The notes below the pieces were generated by a model that saw only the letters and a program-made list of their open reading frames with translations, was not told the DNA's origin and ran no database searches. Positions 22,838 to 30,828 of a stretch of 42,174 bases of DNA are shown piece by piece. Position 1 is the first letter of the stretch, and each line of letters begins with the position of its first letter. The position numbers were made by a program, and so were the translations under genes. The stretch is from JANXVY01 sp031365425 (lineage in GTDB: Bacteria; Pseudomonadota; Alphaproteobacteria; Rhizobiales; Hyphomicrobiaceae): assembly GCA_031365425.1 (NCBI GenBank), contig JANLYB010000297.1, positions 1-42,174 on the forward strand. The letters are read 5' to 3'.

Positions 22838-25834
22838 TTACAGCGTGCGGGCGATGGTTTCGACTTGGAAGCACTCGATTTCGTCGCCTTCGCGGATGTC
22901 TTGGTAGTTGGCGAAGGCCATACCGCACTCCTGGCCCATCGGAACTTCCTTCACTTCGTCCTTGAAGCGCTTGAGGATCGAGAGGGTGCCTTCGTGGATC
23001 ACGACCTTGTCGCGCAGCAGACGGACTCTCGCGCCGCGTTCCACCTTGCCGTCTGTGACCATACAGCCCGCGACCTTGCCAACCTTCGTGATGTTGAAGA
23101 CCTGCTTGATCGATGCGTAGCCGAGGAAGTTTTCTTTCTTCGTTGGGGCGAGCAGGCCGGACATGGCCGATTTCACGTCATCCACCAGATCGTAGATGAT
23201 CGAGTAGTAACGGATTTCGATGCCTTGCTGTTCGGCGGCGTGCTTGGCCTGAGCGTTCGCGCGGACGTTAAAGCCGATGACGATGGTCTTCGACGCATTG
23301 GCGAGGGCGATGTCGGACTCGGTGATCTGGCCGACGCCCGAGTGGACGATGCGAGCCATGACTTCGTCGTTGCCGACCTTGGCGAGCGAGCCGATGATGG
23401 CTTCGACCGAACCCTGCACGTCGCCCTTGAGAAGGAGGTTGAACTCCTGCTTACCGGCGGCGTCTTTCAGGTTCTGCATCATCTGTTCGAGCGTGCGCGG
23501 CGTTCCAGCCGAACCCAGCGTCTCGCGGCGCTTGCGGATGCGATAATCGGTAATTTCACGGGCGCGCGCTTCGCTTTCGACGACGGCGAACGCGTCACCG
23601 GCTTCCGGCGCGCTATCGAAGCCCAAGACTTCGACGGGGACAGAGGGACCGGCGGTGGGCGTGTTGGCACCGTGGTCGTCGATGAGGGCGCGGACGCGGC
23701 CCCAGGCTTGACCGGCAACGATAATGTCGCCGACTTTGAGCGTGCCGCGCTGGACGAGGACAGTGCCGACGGGACCGCGGCCACGCTCCAGCTTGGCTTC
23801 GATCACCGCGCCTTCGGCCGGGCGTTCGACGTTCGCTTTGAGGTCGAGGATTTCGGCCTGCAGCTGGATGGCCTCGAGCAGTTTATCGAGGTTCATGCGC
23901 TTGGTGGCCGAAACGAGCACGTCCTGCGTGTCGCCCGACAGACTTTCCACCACGATTTCGTGTTGCAGGAGTTCGGTGCGGACGCGCTGCGGGTCGGACT
24001 GGGCCTTATCCATCTTGTTGATGGCGACGATGATGGGGACGCCGGCGGCCTTGGCGTGGCTGATGGCTTCGACCGTCTGCGGCATGACGCCGTCGTCGCC
24101 GGCGACCACGAGGATCACGATGTCGGTGACTTTGGCACCGCGGGCACGCATGGCCGTAAAGGCCGCGTGGCCCGGGGTATCGATGAAGGTCACCTTGTCA
24201 CCCGAGGGCGTCAAGACCTGATAGGCGCCGATGTGCTGAGTGATGCCGCCGGCTTCACCCGAAACGACGTTGGTCGAGCGGATGGCGTCGAGCAGGGACG
24301 TTTTACCGTGGTCGACGTGGCCCATGATGGTGACCACAGGGGCGCGCGGAAGCATGGAGCTGTCGTCGTCGTCCTTCTTACCCACGAAGTCGATTTCGAC
24401 GTCGGCTTCGGAGACGCGCTTGGGCGTGTGGCCGAACTCGGACACGATCAGCTCGGCGGTGTCTGCATCGATCACGTCGGTGATCTTGTGCATCTGGCCT
24501 TCCTTCATCAAGAACTTGATGAGGTCGACACCGCGTTCGGTCATGCGGTTGGAGAGTTCCTGGATCGTGATGGCGTCCGGGATAATGACTTCGCGCACAA
24601 TCTTCTCGCGGGTTTGGGTGATGCCCATTGCCTTGAGCTTTTCGCGCTCGCGCTTGCGCTTCAAGGACGCAAGCGAGCGCTCGCGCTGATGTTCGTCGAA
24701 GGCATTGTTGATGGTCAGCTTACCGCGTGACTTCTGATCTTCTGCGGGCTTGGGTGGCGCTTTAGGGATTTTCGAATAGTCGATAACCCCGCCGCGCTTT
24801 TTGCGGACCTCGTCGTCTCCTTCGGTCACGGGAACGGCTGCGGCGCGCACGGGCACCTGACGCGTCGGGCGCTTGATCTCAGTCGAGGGATCGGGCGCAC
24901 TCGGGGCGACGATCACGGGACGGCGATCACGCGGCAATTCGATATTGCGCGGACGGCCGGCTTCGCGCGGCATAAAGGCTGGCGCGCCCGATGGTGACGG
25001 GCTTCGCGCGCGGTCGTAACCGCTGGCGCCCGCAGGACTGGACCGTTGCGGGCCGCGGTCGTCGTTACCACGCGCAGAGGGAGCCGATGAGCCAGGGCGG
25101 TTTGCACCGGCAGGCGCCGACATCGGCGGGCGCGGCGAGCTTGCGACCGGGAAGGGACGAGCCGTGGCGGCCCCCGGCGACTGGGTCGATGCCGGACTGC
25201 GCGGGTGGGTGGTGTTTGAGGATGGCGCCGGGCGGGCTTCAGGCGTCCGAGCGGTGGGAGCTGCGGCCGCGGGCTTTGCTGCGGTTTCGGTTGCGGCTTG
25301 GGCGGCGGGCGCAGCAGTTGCTTCCGGCGGGGCCGCAGGCGCTTCGGCCTTGGGTGCCGGGCTGTCCGTTTTGGCGACCGTCTCAACGGGCATTGCCGGA
25401 GTTGCCGCGGCAACGGCGACGGCTACGGCTGCTTCCTCGGTTGCGCGCTGGCGTTCGCGAACCGCTGCTTGTGCGCGGTCGGCTTCGTCTTGAACCCGGG
25501 CTGCGGCCAAAGCGCGTGCGCGGGCATCTTGCTCACCGACCGACAGCGTCTTGCCGGCTTGTGGCTGACGCATCGGCTCGGGCGCCTTGACGGCTTCGCG
25601 TGCCGCTGGCGTTCGCGGCTCCACAACGACGGGAGCGGCCGCGGCTAACTTTTCGGCCACCGGTTCGGGACCTGCGAGTTTGCGGGTCTTCTTTTTTTCC
25701 ACAACCACGGCTTTGGAGCGGCCATGGCTGAAGTTCTGCCGCACCTGACCAGACTCGACCGTACGCTGCAGGGTCAGCGGCTTGCGCGCGCCCCCACTCA
25801 CTGTCTTGCCGGTCTGGTCTTTCGTTTCCGTCAT
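22838..25834 (-). CDS. infB: Translation initiation factor IF-2
   Basis: GTPase that places initiator tRNA in the ribosomal P site. 998 residues. N-terminal signature KPLTLQRTVESGQVRQNFSH, then a very Ala/Pro/Arg-rich low-complexity region (~75-320), the IF2_N domain (~410-470, EVIIPDAITIQELSNRMTER), and the G domain: P-loop GHVDHGKTSLLDAIR, DTPGHAAF, NKMDKA. Domains II-IV follow, ending EGDEIECFQVETIART. ATG 25834 (MTETKDQTGK) has GGA about 10 nt upstream; a TTG 24 nt earlier is less likely. The Ala/Pro-rich leader is longer than in enterobacteria, as usual in this class. Confidence 0.97.
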   Translation of the reverse strand: MTETKDQTGKTVSGGARKPLTLQRTVESGQVRQNFSHGRSKAVVVEKKKTRKLAGPEPVAEKLAAAAPVVVEPRTPAAREAVKAPEPMRQPQAGKTLSVGEQDARARALAAARVQDEADRAQAAVRERQRATEEAAVAVAVAAATPAMPVETVAKTDSPAPKAEAPAAPPEATAAPAAQAATETAAKPAAAAPTARTPEARPAPSSNTTHPRSPASTQSPGAATARPFPVASSPRPPMSAPAGANRPGSSAPSARGNDDRGPQRSSPAGASGYDRARSPSPSGAPAFMPREAGRPRNIELPRDRRPVIVAPSAPDPSTEIKRPTRQVPVRAAAVPVTEGDDEVRKKRGGVIDYSKIPKAPPKPAEDQKSRGKLTINNAFDEHQRERSLASLKRKREREKLKAMGITQTREKIVREVIIPDAITIQELSNRMTERGVDLIKFLMKEGQMHKITDVIDADTAELIVSEFGHTPKRVSEADVEIDFVGKKDDDDSSMLPRAPVVTIMGHVDHGKTSLLDAIRSTNVVSGEAGGITQHIGAYQVLTPSGDKVTFIDTPGHAAFTAMRARGAKVTDIVILVVAGDDGVMPQTVEAISHAKAAGVPIIVAINKMDKAQSDPQRVRTELLQHEIVVESLSGDTQDVLVSATKRMNLDKLLEAIQLQAEILDLKANVERPAEGAVIEAKLERGRGPVGTVLVQRGTLKVGDIIVAGQAWGRVRALIDDHGANTPTAGPSVPVEVLGFDSAPEAGDAFAVVESEARAREITDYRIRKRRETLGSAGTPRTLEQMMQNLKDAAGKQEFNLLLKGDVQGSVEAIIGSLAKVGNDEVMARIVHSGVGQITESDIALANASKTIVIGFNVRANAQAKHAAEQQGIEIRYYSIIYDLVDDVKSAMSGLLAPTKKENFLGYASIKQVFNITKVGKVAGCMVTDGKVERGARVRLLRDKVVIHEGTLSILKRFKDEVKEVPMGQECGMAFANYQDIREGDEIECFQVETIARTL

Positions 25835-25881
25835 GCGATTTTCCGTCCAAACTCTCAAGGATTTAAAGGCGCGAATGCAAA

Positions 25882-26613
25882 TTACGACGCGTCTGGAGAA
25901 GCTCGATAGCGTACTAGCCGCCTCGCTTCGTCCAGCAGCCGCGCCGCCGCTCCGCCAGATATGATTGCAGCATGTACCACATTTGACCGGCCAATGGCCA
26001 AACTGATTTGTTCAATTGTAAGCTCTGACACGATGGAGCCAACATAATCGTTGGCCGCCGAGATCGCCTGGAACTTACGATCGAGCCGCACGACGCCGTC
26101 GGCGGCACCGTCTTTACCATGAAACAAACCGGCAACTCTGCCGGTTTCCAACGCTTCATCGACCTTGGCGAAACCGGGAATAACCAAGCCTGCCTTGTTG
26201 GCAATGGAAAGCGCTTCGAGCACGCGCTTGAGCATAAGTGCGTCGATCCGCTCGGGGAGACCGGCGGGCGCGGTGACGCTGCGCTTCAAGCTCTTAGCAA
26301 AGACATTGCGGCGCACGGCTTGCTCGACGCAGGCGCGCGAGAGCGTGACCCAGACCCCGCGACCGGGAAGGCGCAACGCCAGATCGGGCACGACAACGCC
26401 ATCGAGGCCTGCGCCAAAGCGGATCAAATCCTCGATCTTCTGCTCGGTTCGCGTCAGCGCGCATAGCCGCACAGGGCCGGTGAGTTCGGGCTCACCGGTG
26501 TTTTCCGCGTCTGATGCGGACTGTGGTTCGACTGCTTGCGTCAACGCGTTGTCCTCTAGGTTCTGATCGTCAAGAATGCGCTTCGTCTCCCGCTTCTGCT
26601 TCTGCTGATTCAT
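25882..26613 (-). CDS. ylxR: YlxR-family RNA-binding protein (DUF448 plus L7Ae-like domain)
   Basis: 243 residues. After a polar leader comes the YlxR/DUF448 domain (~48-125): RLCALTRTEQKIEDLIRFG, LALRLPGRGVWVTLSRACVE, AVRRNVFAKSLKR. The usual CVxC-type motif is reduced to LCAL. The C-terminal part (~150-225; KAGLVIPGFAKVDEAL, VAGLFHGKDGAADGVVRLDR) resembles an L7Ae-like RNA-binding fold, the two-domain form seen in Alphaproteobacteria. It overlaps the nusA 3' end by 44 nt and precedes infB. Proposed roles are RNA binding and RNase P modulation in other bacteria; the role here is unproven. Confidence 0.9.
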   Translation of the reverse strand: MNQQKQKRETKRILDDQNLEDNALTQAVEPQSASDAENTGEPELTGPVRLCALTRTEQKIEDLIRFGAGLDGVVVPDLALRLPGRGVWVTLSRACVEQAVRRNVFAKSLKRSVTAPAGLPERIDALMLKRVLEALSIANKAGLVIPGFAKVDEALETGRVAGLFHGKDGAADGVVRLDRKFQAISAANDYVGSIVSELTIEQISLAIGRSNVVHAAIISGGAAARLLDEARRLVRYRASPDAS

Positions 26614-28228
26614 CGGCGGGCGGCTCAGGCTGCACGAGGTCTTCGGCCTTGATCCAGCCCGCCAGGACGCGTGCAGACATGATCATGTCCTCGGCTTCCT
26701 TGCGGCCAAACTCGGTGCCGTCGAGCACGCCTTTATGCTTGATGGCTTCGCTGGCAGGGCCCGCGTTTTTGTCTTTCTTGTCCTTCTTGCGTTCGGTCCA
26801 GCCGATCAGATCGTCGGTGGCGCAATCGGCCAGGTCTTCGACCGTCTTGATGCCGTTTTCGCCGAAGGCCACCATGAGTGCGGTCGTCATGCCCTGGACT
26901 TGGGCCAGTTCGTCCGCGACGCCCAATTCACGGCGCTTGTTGTCGCGCTCGGTCTCGATGCGTTCGAGGAATTCACGGGCACGACCCTGGATTTCTTCGG
27001 CAGTTTCTTCGGTGAAGCCTTCGATGCCGGCGACTTCGCTGCTTTCGACGAAGGCGACTTCCTCGACGGTGGCGAAGCCTTCCGTCACGAGCAATTGGGC
27101 AATGACTTCGTCGACATCAAGGGCGTCCATGAAGACTTGCGAGCGTTCGGCGAATTCTTTCTGGCGGCGTTCGCTTTCTTCCTGCTCGGTCAAGATGTCG
27201 ATGTTCCAGCCTGTGAGCTGAGAAGCGAGGCGCACGTTCTGGCCGCGGCGGCCGATGGCAAGCGAGAGCTGGCTTTCGGGAACGACGACTTCGATGCGGT
27301 TGCTGTCTTCGTCGAGCACGACCTTGGAGACTTCGGCCGGCGCGAGCGCGTTCACGATGAAGCTCGCCGCTTCCTGGTTCCACTGGATGATGTCGACTTT
27401 CTCACCCTGGAGTTCGTTCACCACGGCCTGGACGCGCGCGCCTCGCATACCCACGCATGCGCCGACGGGATCGATGGATGAGTCCTTGGAGATGACCGCG
27501 ATTTTGGCTCGCGAACCGGGGTCGCGGGCAACCGATTTAATCTCCACGACGCCGTCGTAAATTTCGGGGACTTCCTGGGCGAACAGCTTGGCCATGAATT
27601 CAGAGCGCGCGCGGGTCAGGAAGATCTGCGGGCCGCGGGGTTCGCGGCGTACGTCGTAGATGTAGGCGCGGATGCGGTCGCCCAAGCGGACGTTTTCACG
27701 CGGGATCATTTCATCGCGGCGGATGATGCCTTCGGCGCGGCCCAGATCGACGATGACGTTGCCGTATTCGACGCGCTTCACGGTGCCGTTGATGATTTCA
27801 CCGACGCGGCCTGCGTATTCGCCGAACTGGCGGTCACGCTCGGCTTCGCGGACCTTCTGGACGATGGTCTGCTTGGCGTTCTGGGCGGCGACGCGGCCAA
27901 ATTCGAGGGCCGGCAAGGTTTCAGCGATGAGGTCGCCGATCTTGGCTTCGGGATTGCGGCGAATGGCGTCGGGAAGGGAAATCTGGGTTTCGGCGACTTC
28001 GACCTTTTCGACGACGGCGAGCACGCGCGAAAGCTTGGCTTCGCCGGTGCGCGGGTCAATTTCGCAGCGGATGTCGTTTTCTGCGCCGTATCGGGTTTTG
28101 GCGGCCTTTTGAATGGCCTCCTCCATGGCTTCGATCACAATCTTGCGGTCGATCGATTTCTCGCGTGCGACCGCGTCTGCGATCTGGAGAAGCTCAAGCT
28201 TGTTGGCGGAAATGCCAGCAATGGCCAT
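26570..28228 (-). CDS. nusA: Transcription termination/antitermination factor NusA
   Basis: 552 residues. Binds RNA polymerase and nascent RNA, modulating pausing, termination and rrn antitermination. N-terminal domain (ISANKLELLQIADAVAREKS), S1 domain (~135-200, GEIINGTVKRVEYGNVIVDL), two KH domains (DPVGACVGMRGARVQAVVNE; LSLAIGRRGQNVRLASQLTG), then two acidic helix-hairpin repeats at the C-terminus (EEVAFVESSEVAGIEGFTEE; TVEDLADCATDDLIGWTERK). All expected parts are present. ATG 28228 gives the usual MAIAGISANKLELLQ start. Between rimP and ylxR in the standard order. Confidence 0.97.
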   Translation of the reverse strand: MAIAGISANKLELLQIADAVAREKSIDRKIVIEAMEEAIQKAAKTRYGAENDIRCEIDPRTGEAKLSRVLAVVEKVEVAETQISLPDAIRRNPEAKIGDLIAETLPALEFGRVAAQNAKQTIVQKVREAERDRQFGEYAGRVGEIINGTVKRVEYGNVIVDLGRAEGIIRRDEMIPRENVRLGDRIRAYIYDVRREPRGPQIFLTRARSEFMAKLFAQEVPEIYDGVVEIKSVARDPGSRAKIAVISKDSSIDPVGACVGMRGARVQAVVNELQGEKVDIIQWNQEAASFIVNALAPAEVSKVVLDEDSNRIEVVVPESQLSLAIGRRGQNVRLASQLTGWNIDILTEQEESERRQKEFAERSQVFMDALDVDEVIAQLLVTEGFATVEEVAFVESSEVAGIEGFTEETAEEIQGRAREFLERIETERDNKRRELGVADELAQVQGMTTALMVAFGENGIKTVEDLADCATDDLIGWTERKKDKKDKNAGPASEAIKHKGVLDGTEFGRKEAEDMIMSARVLAGWIKAEDLVQPEPPADESAEAEAGDEAHS

Positions 28229-28281
28229 GGGATTAGTCCTCTTGGATGAAGCGTTTTTTGATTGATCGTGCCGTCGTTTGG

Positions 28282-29022
28282 TTAGCCGTGCGGTTCTTCT
28301 TCGGTCGTTGGTTCGAAGTCGGCGTCGTCGAGCTCGATGCCGTCGCCGGGGCGACCGGTCTTTTCCTTCTTGGCCCGGGTGAGGGCTTCGCGGATGAGGT
28401 CATCGGTCAGGATCAGTTTGGCGTCGGAAACGAGGTGGACAGGGAAGCCGAGGATTTGGCGGCCCGCGCCTTCGACATCGCATTCCATCAAGACTTCGCC
28501 GTCTTCGAAGCCATGCAGGCTGCCTTTGAAGCGGCGGCGGCCATCGACGGCTTCTTTCAGTTCGACCTTGGCTTCGTAGCCCTCCCAGTCGGCAAAGTCA
28601 GAGGGGCGGACGAGCGGGCGGTCGATACCGGGGGAAGACACTTCCAGACGGTAGGCGCCCGCCAACACGTCGTTGACGTCGAGAACGGGGGAAATTTGCT
28701 TGGAAATCGTTTCGCAGTCGTCAATCGAGATCGTGCCGTCGGGCCGTTCGGCCATGATCTGGACGGTCTTGCCTTCCTTGCCCTGGACAGAGACGCGCAC
28801 CAGACGGAAGCCCAGGTCGATGATCGTGGGCTCGACGATGGCGGCAAGCTGGGCTGCAAGGCCTGCTTCCACGATAAAGCGCTCGGTCGAGGCCGCGCTT
28901 GCTGCGGGGGCCTGATCGCTTAGAGCTTCGGCGTTGTCCGTCTTTGGGTCCGTCACGATGGGTCGGTATCTCGGTTTGAACTTATGAAAAGCGCTTTCGG
29001 GCCGGACCTTGCGGCCCTGCAT
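28282..29022 (-). CDS. rimP: Ribosome maturation factor RimP
   Basis: Needed for 30S subunit assembly. Core motifs: AAIVEPTIIDLGFRLVRVSV, ERPDGTISIDDCETISKQIS, YRLEVSSPGIDRPLVRPSDF. 246 residues from ATG 29022; the first ~45 residues are not conserved in the family. A GTG at 28956 (224 residues) is a credible alternative start. The C-terminal tail is acidic and extended (DGIELDDADFEPTTEEEPHG). It heads the translation operon. Confidence 0.94.
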   Translation of the reverse strand: MQGRKVRPESAFHKFKPRYRPIVTDPKTDNAEALSDQAPAASAASTERFIVEAGLAAQLAAIVEPTIIDLGFRLVRVSVQGKEGKTVQIMAERPDGTISIDDCETISKQISPVLDVNDVLAGAYRLEVSSPGIDRPLVRPSDFADWEGYEAKVELKEAVDGRRRFKGSLHGFEDGEVLMECDVEGAGRQILGFPVHLVSDAKLILTDDLIREALTRAKKEKTGRPGDGIELDDADFEPTTEEEPHG

Positions 29023-29330
29023 CTTGTCGGCTCAGTTAAGTGTGTGGAGTACGAGATTTGGTAGCCGAGGCACCGGCTTTTTGCAAGGCAATTCGCCCGA
29101 CGCGGTTTCAAGGCCGTAACGCTTACATGCTGGATGGGACAATGACGTCATTGGTCATGCCTGAACTAGCCAACCGGGCATACCGGCCTGCCCGGCAACG
29201 CTGGATAGGCACTTTGGTGCCCTGAGTGTGGCCGAATTGCTTCTTACTGTTTGCTGACAAAAGCTTAATAATAACTAACCGTTGACCCATGTGTGTGCGC
29301 TCCTCCATCTAGTTGGTGGGGAGAAGTTGC
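29023..29330. other. 308-bp gene-free stretch between divergent rimP and an orphan small gene
   Basis: No tRNA (such as metY, which precedes rimP in E. coli), palindromic element or credible gene was found. The region must hold the rimP-operon promoter (minus) and the promoter of the gene at 29331 (plus); the AT-rich stretch near 29258-29278 is the likeliest place for the latter, but no clear -35/-10 pair could be set. Confidence 0.5.
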
Positions 29331-29600
29331 ATGGCGTACCAACGGTTGAAAGCGATCCTTGGCGTAGAGCATGTCTCACGCATCGAGGATGCAGTGTTGC
29401 TTGCGATGGCGGCGGCCAAGCATGGCCCGCCCGAGGCGGATGTCGCTTTGCAAAAGGTGCTCGTTGCCATGCTGGGCGCAGTCATCCTGAACCAGACCGA
29501 AAGCCCGTCGCGGATCAGCGAAATCGCCGACGAGTGCACCCACGCGCTCAACAGCGCACTCAACATCCCAGCCTGCCACCAGGACCGGCGGATCAATTGA
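29331..29600 (+). CDS. Hypothetical 89-aa protein
   Basis: Not recognised. The start MAYQRLKAILGVEHVSRIED is set by a strong ribosome-binding site (GGGGAG, 7-nt spacing) before ATG 29331. The sequence is predicted all-helical and soluble (DAVLLAMAAAKHGPPEADVA, LQKVLVAMLGAVILNQTES, RISEIADECTHALNSAL), with one Cys in each half of the C-terminal region. It is flanked by a divergent rimP and a convergent GlsB-like gene, so it is monocistronic. Frame and start are well supported; function is not. Confidence 0.72.
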   Translation: MAYQRLKAILGVEHVSRIEDAVLLAMAAAKHGPPEADVALQKVLVAMLGAVILNQTESPSRISEIADECTHALNSALNIPACHQDRRIN

Positions 29601-29607
29601 GTTTGCC

Positions 29608-29639
29608 GAAAAAAACGCCCATCCGTGAGGACAGGCGTT
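29608..29639 (-). terminator. Rho-independent terminator of the GlsB-like gene
   Basis: AACGCC (29614-29619) pairs with GGCGTT (29634-29639), with an inner TCC/GGA pairing around GTGA. On the minus strand the stem is followed by seven T residues. It lies 27 nt beyond the GlsB-like stop codon and 7 nt beyond the convergent plus-strand gene. Confidence 0.85.
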
Positions 29640-29665
29640 CAAGTCGTCTGGAGGGGCAGTGGTCG

Positions 29666-29923
29666 TTATGCGACGCGCCGGAAGACGCCGATCAGGGCCA
29701 GCAGGACAACTGCGCCGAGGGTGGCTGAGATGATCTGGCCAAGAACGTCGCCGCCGGGGAAGACGCCGAGACGTGGCAGCAGCCAGCCCGCAAAAATAGC
29801 ACCGACGATGCCGACGACGATGTTGCCGACCACACCGAAGCCGTAGCCTTTGACGATAAGGCCGGCGAGGAAGCCAGCAATCGCGCCGATAATGAGCAGA
29901 ATAATCAATGATTCGAGTGCCAT
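29666..29923 (-). CDS. GlsB/YeaQ/YmgE-family stress membrane protein
   Basis: 85-residue inner-membrane protein with three hydrophobic helices (LIILLIIGAIAGFLAGLIVK, GVVGNIVVGIVGAIFAGWLL, GQIISATLGAVVLLALIGVF) and the GYGFG and GGDVLGQ loop signatures of the family once named transglycosylase-associated. No catalytic activity is known; members are induced by envelope or general stress. An EcfG-type promoter lies 50-74 nt upstream, consistent with general-stress control. It ends in a strong terminator. Confidence 0.92.
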   Translation of the reverse strand: MALESLIILLIIGAIAGFLAGLIVKGYGFGVVGNIVVGIVGAIFAGWLLPRLGVFPGGDVLGQIISATLGAVVLLALIGVFRRVA

Positions 29924-29972
29924 GCGATTTCCCGTTGGTTAATTAAGGGCCCGTCACCGGGATCGCATCAAG

Positions 29973-29997
29973 AACGCCGCTGTGCGCTTTTGGTTCC
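29973..29997 (-). promoter_or_regulatory. EcfG-type (general stress sigma) promoter for the GlsB-like gene
   Basis: On the minus strand GGAAC (-35) and CGTT (-10) are separated by exactly 16 nt, matching the alphaproteobacterial EcfG consensus GGAAC-N16/17-CGTT. The -10 lies 49 nt before the start codon. The downstream gene belongs to a stress-induced family, which fits. Confidence 0.78.
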
Positions 29998-30035
29998 GCT
30001 TGCTGAGGAACAGATGCAATAGGCCGTCGATCCCA

Positions 30036-30746
30036 TCACGCTCTATGAAAGCGGAAGTAGTAGCGAGGACGGCCTTCGCGGATGGCTTTCTGTTCATAAC
30101 GGGTCGAGGGCCAATCGTCGCCGCGGATGCGCCAATCATCAGGGCCCTTGGCTGGCCAGATGAAGTCATTGTGCGCCATCATCGCGAGCAGGATGGTGCG
30201 GGCATAGTCGCCGATGTCGGTGCCGATGCGTAGTTCTGCGCCTGGCTTCATGACGCGGGCGAGCAGGTCGAGCGTGGGCGTGCCAACAAGGCGGCGCTTG
30301 ACGTGTTTGCGCTTGGGCCAGGGGTCGGGAAACAGGATGAACGCGCGATCGAGGCTCGCGTCGGGCAGCCAGCGCAGTAGCGGGCGGGCGTCGTCGGCGT
30401 GGAGGCGGATGTTGGTCAGATGTTGATCGTCGATACCGGCCAGGGCTTTAACAACTCCGTCCTCGAAGGGTTCGCAGCCGATGATGAGGGCTTGCGGGTT
30501 CGCTTGGGCTTGCCAGAGCAGATGCTCGGCACCGCCGAAGCCGATTTCGAGCCAAAGCTGCGAGGGGGCGTTTGCCGGGAGCTGGGCGGTCAGCGGATTT
30601 GACAGATCGAGGGCCATCTCGGGGAGCTTTTCGTCCCAAAGACGCTGCTGGCGCGGACCGGGTTTGCGGCCACGGCGGCGACCGAATGAGCGGATCTCAT
30701 CGGAGTATGGACGCTCGTCGTCGTTATCGGCGATTGGGTCGATCAT
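30036..30746 (-). CDS. trmB: tRNA (guanine-N7-)-methyltransferase
   Basis: Makes m7G46 in the variable loop of tRNAs with SAM as donor. 236 residues. The SAM-binding motif is LWLEIGFGGAEHLLWQAQAN, followed by IIGCEPFEDGVVKALAGI, and the family signature LFPDPWPKRKHVKRRLVGTP. It has an extra basic N-terminal stretch (FGRRRGRKPGPRQQRLWDE) typical of alphaproteobacterial TrmB. It lies downstream of metK, whose product makes SAM, with a terminator hairpin in the 82-nt gap. Confidence 0.96.
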   Translation of the reverse strand: MIDPIADNDDERPYSDEIRSFGRRRGRKPGPRQQRLWDEKLPEMALDLSNPLTAQLPANAPSQLWLEIGFGGAEHLLWQAQANPQALIIGCEPFEDGVVKALAGIDDQHLTNIRLHADDARPLLRWLPDASLDRAFILFPDPWPKRKHVKRRLVGTPTLDLLARVMKPGAELRIGTDIGDYARTILLAMMAHNDFIWPAKGPDDWRIRGDDWPSTRYEQKAIREGRPRYYFRFHRA

Positions 30747-30769
30747 GTTGAGTCGATCTTGGCGCTTTC

Positions 30770-30797
30770 AAACAAAACGAGGGGCCGGAGCCCCTCG
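30770..30797 (-). terminator. Terminator hairpin between metK and trmB
   Basis: CGAGGGG (30778-30784) and CCCCTCG (30791-30797) form a perfect 7-bp stem with a 6-nt loop. On the minus strand TTTTGTTTG follows. It lies 32 nt past the metK stop and would reduce read-through into trmB. Confidence 0.8.
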
Positions 30798-30828
30798 AAA
30801 TGATAGTCCGTCTCAATCAAAGGGCTAT

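Noticed and set aside
22865..24730. 621-residue plus-strand frame opposite infB
   Set aside because: Antisense to the conserved GTPase part of infB; it exists because of the GC-rich codon bias and has no family features.
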